In this document: positions 56,625 through 64,000 of the stretch, piece after piece
How the letters are laid out: each line of letters opens with the position of its first letter
Position numbering within the stretch: position 1 is the stretch's first letter
Assembly: GCF_019649055.1 (NCBI RefSeq)
Contig: NW_026570289.1
Coordinates: 310,001-374,000, forward strand
Reading direction: 5' to 3'
Origin: Paramacrobiotus metropolitanus
Lineage: Eukaryota > Tardigrada > Eutardigrada > Parachela > Macrobiotidae
DNA: 64,000 nt
Position numbers and translations under genes: made by a program
The notes under the pieces: generated by a model
What the model was told of the DNA's origin: nothing
The model's input: only the letters and a program-made list of their open reading frames with translations
Databases searched by the model: none

Positions 56625-57824
56625 ATGACTGGAAGGGGAAGAGGCAGGAGGACAGGTCGTGCTCGCGGTGGCTCTGGAAGACCCCAGACACGTTCGGCGG
56701 CTCAACAGAAAACCGGCAGTGCGAAGCGACTAGCGGACAATACCAACAACCCTCCAGCGGGTAAGCGGGTTGCGTCTACGGTCGTCATCCCTCCGGGATC
56801 CTCTCTCAGCTCCCCATCCCAGACTGACGCGCTGACGGCTGATGTGGCGGTACTGAAGCAGCAGATCAGTCAGTTGGTATCACTCCAAGGATCCTCAAGC
56901 GGCTCGGCATTACACGTCGGCGGGCCTCAAGCGCATCGCTCTCTTTCGCCGGCATCGAATCGGATCACTACAGTGCCAGGTAAGGACACAGACAGCGTTA
57001 TTCTTGATGGTCCTGCGCCAGCGCACCGACCCATTTCCAAGCGATTAGGGCCTGCGGTCGCCAACATCCCTGCAAGATACAAGAACCTCCCAGCGGTTTC
57101 GTCGAAACTACGGGAGCAGCTCCTTAACAGGGAGCAGTTTGTCGACCTGTTGCCACAGAATCGAGCGCCCTCTAAGCGACCGAACCCTGGAACGCGGATG
57201 GTCATTGACGAAGCAACGGGCGAATACACCTTTACGTCAGCCATGAAGAAAGAACAAATTACCAGTCTGGCTTCGTGGACCCGCGCATTTACTGTATTCA
57301 TGGCCTACAGGACCTTCGAAGCGCCGGAGTTCACAATTCCCATGCTGAAATATCTAGACTTGGTATGCCTTCTTGCCGATCCCGCTCGCGGGCACAAACT
57401 GGAGCATGTCTTAGAGTACGACGCGCAGTTCCGAAATTACGCAACCGGTGATCCTGACAGTACGGAGATTTGGACTCGCAGACATGATGAAGCCTACCAG
57501 GAGCCAGTTGCAAATCCCCGGATGACAACGTCTACCGTCACTCACACCAGCGCTAATAAGCACAAATTCGCGAAGTGCAACCGATGCCGTGAAATGGGCC
57601 ATATCGCCCCTAACTGCCTGGATCGGGATCAGCTTTTTCGGAACAGTTCCGCCGCATACGGAGATATCCGCAGGAAATTTAACCGTGGAACGTGCTCAAC
57701 ACCTTGTAGCGGGAACCGGAAACATGTCTGCAGCTCTTGTTGGTCAACCGCGCACGGCGATCACGTCCACCGTCAACGAACCTCAGGGGGCAGCAGCCGC
57801 CCCAGGCAGGATAACGCGCCTTAA
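56625..57824 (+). other. Gag-like part of the DIRS-type fossil
   Basis: Basic, low-complexity N-terminus, conserved middle, and a single CCHC zinc knuckle toward the end, as in Gag proteins of some tyrosine-recombinase retroelements. Confidence 0.75.
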
Positions 57825-57829
57825 AGCAG

Positions 57830-59420
57830 AAGCGTTTGCGCGTCGTATGGCCGCTCATCCGGATGTTTCGTTGGTGGCTTATTTACTCGAATGTTTAACC
57901 GTGGGCGCGGACTTGAAATACACTGGGCCTCATCGTTCTCGTTTCACTCCTAACAGTCCATCCATCGCCATTCATCATGTCACCGTTCAGTCTGTTGTTG
58001 ACAGAGAAGTGCAGTTGGGACACACGAAAGGGCCATTTACAAAGCGGCCGTTTCAGCAGTTCACAGTCAGCGCGCTAAGCATGCGGGTCAAGAAAAGCGG
58101 TGGACACGGAATGATCATGGACCTGTCCCGTCCAGCAATCGATTCTGTGAATCTGCACATTCCAAAGGATGATCCTCCACTTCAGTTTTGCTCCGCCGAC
58201 GATGCTGTCAAGCTAATTCTCCAGCTTCCAGCTGAAGCTGTCATGGTGAAACTGGACATTGAAGCAGCGTTCCGGCTTATACCGGTAAAAGAGTCGCAAC
58301 ATTGTCTGCTTGGATACGAAGTCGGGAAGAAGAACCATTACGACGTTGTATTACCATTTGGCTGCCGATCTGCACCTGGAATTTTCTGCAAGTTTTCAGA
58401 CGCAATTCTATGGATCTTTAAGTGCGAAACCGGACACAGTGCGATACTGGTCTACGTCGACGATTTCCTAATCATTGCAGCAAGTTACCGCGAGTGCTCC
58501 TTATTGCTACAGAAATTTACAGATATCTGCAGTGATCCCGGCGTGCCGCTTGCGATGATTAAATTGGATGGTCCATCAACTGCCATTACTTTTCTCGGAA
58601 TCCACATAGACTCCGTTACCTGAACGCTTTCCTTACCAGCAGCGAAGCTGACCGAGATTGTGGGTTTGCTGGACAACTGGAAAATGAAATCTAAGTGCAC
58701 CTTGCACGATCTGCAAAGTCTCATCGGAACCCTCCAGTTTGCATGCAGATGCGTACCGGCTGGCCGCCTGTTTCTGCGCCGTATGATACTGCTTATCAGC
58801 AATGGTAAGAGCAGCGGCAGCCGCCCGCTGACGCTTATTAAGCTGGATACCGGCTTTCATCTTGATCTTAAATGGTGGGCAACATTCTTACCGCAGTGGA
58901 ACGGTACAAGCAAGTTCCTCCAGCCCGACTGGTCAGGACCTGAAGTTACTGAACTGTACACAGATGCTTCCGCAACGCATGGTATCGGTGGCTACCTTGC
59001 TGGCGAATGGTTTCAGTCTCGGTGGCCCGTCTGGGTCACCGAAAGGAAACCATGCATCGAGTACTTGGAAATGGCTGCTGTCCTTATCGCGTTGACCATC
59101 TGGGCACCCAAGCTGCAACGCATGCGGGTCGTACTGCACTGCGACAACCTGGGGGCCTCCCAAGCGTGGGAGAAGCTGGATTCTGGCAACGCCGCAGTCC
59201 TGGACTTAATGCGTCGCATGCTAGCAGTGTCCGCGGTTAACAATTTTACCGTCAAGATAGTGCATATAAGCGGCATCGACAACCATATCGCTAATGCGTT
59301 ATCACGTTTTCAGACGACCCGGTTCAGGAGACTGGCACCATACGCCAAAGCCTCCCCGGAAGCCATACCGGACATTTGGGAAGATCTCCAGCGCACATAC
59401 GATGTCCCGACAGAGTAGAT
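57830..59420 (+). other. Reverse transcriptase and RNase H part of the DIRS-type fossil
   Basis: The reverse transcriptase fingers-palm region contains MVKLDIEAAFRLIPV and the YVDDF box. The RNase H-like region follows with LYTDAS, an EYLEMAAVL block and a C-terminal SGIDNHIANALSR segment. The best resemblance is to DIRS-order elements. Confidence 0.8.
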
Positions 59421-59549
59421 GCCACTGTTGCGCGGCTGCAGAATCACCATCTTGCCAGTACGACACGTACGACGTATAATGCCGGCTGGGCACGGTTTAC
59501 AGAGTCTGCATCAACGACCACACCTCTCCTCTCCCGACGACGGAAAACA

Positions 59550-60490
59550 GCGTGCTGCGTTTCATAGCGCATCTGTTTCTTCAAAACATTTCTCCGGCCA
59601 CGATCAAAGTGTACGTCGTCAGCATAGCCAAAGTTCACGCCGAAGCTAGCCTTCCAAGTCCTACTGCAAGCGCAGCAGTCCTAAGAGCAGTTGACGGCTG
59701 CAGAAGGATATGCCCCACAGCGGTCGACGGCCGCCTGCCAATTACTTTGGACATCATGCGAAGACTGAAAGACAACATTAGAAGTTCCGCTCTGTCAGCG
59801 TATTCGAAACTTCTAATCTGGAGCACCTTCACGAGCGCGTTCTTTGATGCTCTGCGAGTGAGCGAGTTCACGTCGCAGTCGACCCGGCATTACACGACAG
59901 AAGAATGCTGTTGACCAGCAACGTCACCATTGGCAGTGAGTCAGTGGTCATCAGCATTCGGCGATCCAAAACCGATCAATTCGGACACGGGTACAGGATC
60001 ACGCTGGTATCCACTAGCAGGTCAGTCTGCCCTGTCACAGCAATCCAGAATTATGCAGCCGTCAGAATTCCCACGCAGCAGTCCCACCCATTTTTCATGC
60101 AAGAGGACGGACAGTTTGTCACGCGAACACAAGTTGACCGGTGGCTTCAGATCTTCCTCAACGGCATACCCGGAAGGGAACGCTATAACACTCATAGCTT
60201 CCGTATCGGGGCGGCTTCCACCGCAGCATCAAATGGAGCTCCGGACTCCGCTATTCAAACCATTGGCCGCTGGAAGTCTTCCTGCTTCACAAGATACGTC
60301 CGCACGGCAGTTCCGACACCCGGCCTCGACGCCTACGGAACGAGCAGTGGTTTGGGGCAGTTTGGGGTTGCCTGTGCGGCTGGAGCGACCAGAGGTGGCC
60401 AACGCATTCGCGTTCACGCACCTTGCTCGCGCTTCCGGTCAGCAGCATCTCCAGTTCCCCCCACTTGGCGTTGTGTGGTCGCATAGGAGA
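59550..60490 (+). other. Tyrosine recombinase part of the DIRS-type fossil
   Basis: The C-terminal block HSFRIGAASTAA, then IGRWKSSCFTRYVR, holds the His-x-x-Arg and the final catalytic Tyr context of phage-integrase-type recombinases, as in DIRS-order elements. Confidence 0.75.
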
Positions 60491-60584
60491 CGTAGAACAA
60501 TAATGTATGTTAATTAAATTAACGCAGGAATAATTGTTCCTTCATACATCAATGTATTGCGAAATGATCTGCAGTCTGAGTTCA

Positions 60585-61470
60585 GCTGTGTGACAACATA
60601 CGGTCACAAATACAATCGTTCTACATGTTGCTAAAGACGATGTTCACACAGATTTCATTAATCATTAGAGAATCAGTGTACGAAATCACATCTCTTGACA
60701 TACGCGTACTGTAGTCTATCGGCAGCAACGCCACGATAATCTGACGTAGGCTATTGATTTTCATCATTTCCGGGACCTGTTATAAAAAAAGCCCCGGAAA
60801 CAGCGTACACCTTGGCTCTGGTGAATTAACAATTTTATGGTACTTAGTCATGGTGGTGTCTTAGCGGCGCACATATTAACGCCTTCTAGCAGCTGGGTCC
60901 GCTTATCTCTACAGTGCTTTCCGTTGTCAGGATCTGCAAGGTCGATTCTTCGCTGAATCATCAGATCGATAAGTGCCGTATAAGTGCACTCGCAGCGTCA
61001 ACGGTTAGGTCCTGTGCTGAAAATTCGATCGTCATAGGACTAAACTGTCCCAGTTACAGCGACAGGATCCAAACCGCTTTTGGGTATACTAATACCAGTA
61101 TTCATGTGGAGCCGCTACTGGTGTGACACATGTAGCGGGGGTCATAGAAATAACTGAATCTGCTCCATGGCTCTACAAAAATGAGCCATTTAAACAGCGT
61201 AACAAGCAGCAACCGAGAACCTGCAGGCTGCGGCACATATTTCCCTTGGAAATACACTCGTACATTGGTCTCCCTGGTGCAATTTTTATTGTAGAAATCT
61301 TTGTTGTAGAAATGTATCTCTGTTAAATTGGTTTTGCATTTCGTCATCAAACTGGCCGACGATTGTCATGTACAACCACGCGATCGGAGATTTTTTTAAG
61401 TCCTCCTCGAGCGGTTGTTTTATCATCGAGGCACCCATGCCACGTATGCACGGTATTTGGTTCGCGAGTT
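60585..61470. repeat. Diverged segmental duplication, left part (partner 40,290-41,160)
   Basis: Colinear with 40,290-41,160 (see that entry for shared words). The retroelement fossil lies directly to its left, so the fossil inserted at or near the left border of this duplicate. Confidence 0.7.
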
Positions 61471-61499
61471 GAATAATTTAATAAGTTCTCCCCCAAAAG

Positions 61500-63263
61500 G
61501 CAACTGACCTATACCATTGTTGGTTATGCCAGACCACAGAAACACAATGCGCTTGGCATCAGAATAATTTTAGTGTTTTATACTGGTTCTCTGACGCTGT
61601 TGACGGTAATTATAGAGTGTGCGCCCTGTGGAGCAAGCTGCTGTTGGTTTCTAATTCGGCGGTGTGCGTTGTAATCGACTGTAGCAGCAATGCCATTTCA
61701 CCATTCCATAGAGCCACCCATGGTTACCATTATGGGTTTGTACTGAATCGTGCCGTCAACAGTGTTACGAAAATTCTGGCCTTGATTAACCTGAGCGATG
61801 ATGTTAGCGAGTATTACCAAATTGCCTGCATTTTGGAAATTACCGCCACCATCCTCGCCACTAACAACATTCGCCTTTCGGCGCTGCTGGTTAAGCAGTG
61901 GAAAATGACCATTTAAGGAATACGGCCCCTACCGATTACAACATTAACTGTGCGTGATGAACGGGGTCGCCTTTGCTTCATTGCCGCTGGAAAAATTGCT
62001 AATCCTATTCACCGGCTGCACTGGCAAAAGATCTCCCTTCAGTTAATACTGTCGCATCACAGTGTGAATTTCAATGTCAACTTTGATAAGAAACCGCAGA
62101 TAACGTCCGTGACCTACCGGATGCCGGGCTATAACAGTTCCAGTGAGCCAGAGAGTGTCCTCATCGAAATTCCTTACTTGCGTCTGGATGGCGGTGAGAG
62201 TCTCGACGACAGCTTTTACCGCGTGACGAGCACGCTGGACCAGCACTATCGTCCCGTGGATGCGCTCGCTAAAGAACAACTGCGGACCTGCAAGCCGACT
62301 GGGTTCGCACTGTGCCGTATCCGGGAGAGAAATGGAACGTATTCCAGCATCACTTGCATTAGTGAGTTCCTCAACACAATCTCATGTGAAAAGCCGGTGA
62401 ACACTCTGACACCGATAGTACAATTACAGTATGTTATACAGGGGCGTGTCTGCGAGTATGTGGCTTTGACAGGAGGAAAAATTTACCGCAATTCTGTTTG
62501 ACGATGCGTACGCTCACTGGCTGCATCCGCTGTAATACAGTATTGTAGGGCCACAATTGGCCCGCGCACAAGCTCTGACTCTGACTCAGACTCTGACCGC
62601 TCAAACTCTGACTCTGACTACTCGAAGTCTGACTCTGACTGTCCAAACTCTGACTCTGACTGTACAAAGTCTCACTCTGACCTCAGAATAACCTAAGCAA
62701 CTAAGAACTACCTAAGAATAACCTAAGAAACCTAAGAAACCTAAGAAACCTAAGAATAACCTAAGAAACCTAAGAAACCTAAGAAACCTTAAAAACCTAA
62801 GGAAAAACGTAAGAAACCTAAGAAACCTTCAGAATCAGAGTCAGACTTTAAGCGGTCAGAGTCAGACTTTGAAAAGTCAGAGTCAGAGTTTGAGTGGTCA
62901 GAGTCAGAGTCAGAGTTGGAGTCTGGGCCAGTATTGGCCCCAGTGCACATACAATCCACTTCAAGCGCTATTATACGCTGCCGGTCGGCTGCACGTTTTA
63001 ATACGATATCGTCAGTTCTCTTGGCGGTCAAATTATGTACTTCTAAATTTTTATGCTTACATTACACCTGTAATTCGTAGTTTCATACAAATATTGTGTT
63101 GCAACCTGTGGAGTTTTGCAGTTATGGAATAGACCATCCCGCCGACTCCCAAGTCTTGTATGAAGGTGTGAATCTCAGAGATTTCGACAACCTTCCAATT
63201 GGCAATCTTAGTCTAAGGATCCTAGTGCAAGACTATGTTTGCCCATTTGGGACGGAGGCATAA
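61500..63263 (+). pseudogene. Unrecognised gene family, copy B
   Basis: Matches copy A from 43,061 onward; the N-terminal half of copy A (41,205-42,058) is missing. Pieces: 61,617-61,915 (WSKLLLVSNSAVCVVIDCSS, LNRAVNSVTKILALINLSDD, ending at an in-frame TAA), then, in the same frame, 61,916-62,480 (VRDERGRLCFIAAGKIANPI, HRLHWQKISLQLILSHHSVN, CISEFLNTISCEKPV). Near 62,480 an A-run of five, against six in copy A, changes the frame; FTAILFDDAYAHWLHPL is again readable in a third frame. The final piece YGIDHPADSQVLYEGVNL to GTEA-stop is intact at 63,126-63,262. The family function is unknown. Confidence 0.5.
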
Positions 63264-63276
63264 TATCGCGAGAAAT
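62070..63276. repeat. Near-identical duplicated block (partner 43,666-44,870)
   Basis: See the partner entry. The sequence after GCGAGAAAT diverges at once in both copies. Confidence 0.9.
62548..62941. repeat. Foldback element: (CTGACT)n arms around a CCTAAGAAA array, second copy
   Basis: Same structure and flanks as 44,145-44,535, with one more 9-bp loop unit and one fewer hexamer in the right arm. Confidence 0.82.
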
Positions 63277-64000
63277 GTCCACACTATTTTAGGAGTGGTT
63301 TTTCTTCGCATGCGGATGTTATTTTGTTCCCTCGTGTATTTCTTGTAGTTTAATTCGCTCATCAGAAATTAGTATTTTCTTCGATACAGGGTGCGTTGAA
63401 TAAGCACGATTATCTGTACTATGTGCCACGATGTCGTAAGGTACAGGATCAGCGCCACATAAACTTACCCGGTACAGCTATACTGTCAAGCATGAAGCAT
63501 GGTAACGATAACTAACGATAACTGCAGCCTAATTAACGACGTCATTAACGATAACTGCACCATGATTACTGATTAGAGGCCATCGCCGTTTGCAGCAAAA
63601 ACCGATAAATGCAATAAGGATTACTGGAATGGTAAAAAACTGAAAAAAAATAGTTTTTTGGTGTGATCAGAATTAGGATTGGGTGGATTCCTCGAGAAAT
63701 TTTGCGACGACTCTTGGATCCATTCAGCGCAGAGGTGTGGAGTGTGGACGCTGCTCTGTGCACCTTTTAGATATCAGTGCGTTGCAAAGCGATTGTCTCT
63801 TTATTTCGTCAGAGGACAGCATCACGAACTATGCAGTTTTCCTCAAGAAAAAGAACAAAAAATTTTGAAAAGATGTTTCTTTATTATTTTATAACAATTT
63901 TTTTTTACCTAATACTTTCACTGCAACGCAAGAATTGTTAGGCATGCATATGCCAAAGCGTTCTGCGAGATTTGCATTCGCACTCGTACACCGTGTACTG
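63277..64000. other. No supported gene
   Basis: Short motif-free frames. AACGATAACTGCA words are repeated at 63,500-63,570. Confidence 0.55.

Larger units (their letters stand above)
56250..60530 (+). mobile_element. Tyrosine-recombinase retrotransposon (DIRS/PAT-like), fossil
   Basis: Parts in order: a leader; a Gag-like region (56,625 to about 57,820) with an Arg/Gly-rich start and a C-x2-C-x4-H-x4-C zinc knuckle near its end; a reverse transcriptase and RNase H region (about 57,830-59,420) with a YVDDF catalytic box and the RNase H block LYTDAS; and a tyrosine recombinase region (about 59,550-60,490). This gene order and the recombinase in place of an integrase define DIRS-order elements, which insert through a circular intermediate and make no target duplication. 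I did not find clear terminal repeats, so the borders are approximate. Most of the coding potential is readable, with about two or three interruptions, so it looks largely whole but broken and fairly recent. The direction is left to right. Confidence 0.82.

Noticed and set aside
1-64000. tRNA, rRNA or CRISPR arrays
   Set aside because: No tRNA-like B-box with matching arms, no rRNA core words and no regularly spaced repeats with unique spacers were seen by eye. A covariance-model scan could still find a diverged tRNA.

Overview
The window reads as nuclear DNA of an invertebrate animal. The multi-exon genes have short introns (about 60 to 430 bp) with GT-AG borders. The recognisable families are animal ones: an XK-related-like membrane protein, an ANP32-like leucine-rich/acidic protein, an invertebrate-type AIG1/septin-like GTPase with zinc-ribbon flanks, and a Ser/Thr kinase. 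Small secreted or lineage-specific genes and mobile elements fill much of the rest. A tardigrade or other small ecdysozoan is my impression from gene style only; nothing here proves it.

Layout. 1-1,208 (-): decayed XK-like gene running off the left edge. 5,069-5,959 (-): C-terminal half of the GTPase family, cut off at a 90-bp tandem duplication. 6,987-8,502 (+): kinase with one frame break. 10,755-11,060: ~90-bp tandem repeats. 11,519-12,756 (+): ANP32-like pseudogene. 13,447-17,510 (+): N-terminal exon of another GTPase copy, split by a complete-looking 3,672-bp Harbinger transposon (13,684-17,355; 16-bp inverted ends, 3-bp GTA target duplication) carrying a transposase and a MADF/BESS protein. 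17,640-18,720: decayed GTPase/kinase remnants. 21,970-24,621 (-): the one full GTPase gene (743 aa model). 25,510-26,280 (-): an unrecognised 256-aa protein with five tandem G-L-D-x-x-G repeats and two membrane segments. 29,057-33,801 (+): two multi-exon genes for secreted or surface Cys-containing proteins. 36,430-40,128 (-): unrecognised membrane-protein exons, interrupted by a foldback element. 41,205-45,925 and 61,500-63,265: three copies of an unrecognised gene family, two of them sharing a nearly identical 1.2-kb block. 46,070-48,370: nested inverted repeats. 48,893-51,595 (+): intact XK-like gene (745 aa model). 51,676-56,087: nested inverted-repeat elements with a 5 x 60-bp minisatellite. 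56,250-60,530 (+): tyrosine-recombinase (DIRS/PAT-like) retroelement fossil.

Two themes stand out. The GTPase and kinase families recur close together (5-8.5 kb, 13.4-18.7 kb, 22-24.6 kb), as if duplicated as a block and then lost in most copies. Several foldback (hairpin-forming) elements carry the same CCTAAGAAA-type array beside arms of unrelated sequence; one lies inside the near-identical block shared by the duplicated unknown gene. All gene models are read by eye from reading frames, splice signals and paralogue comparison inside the window.
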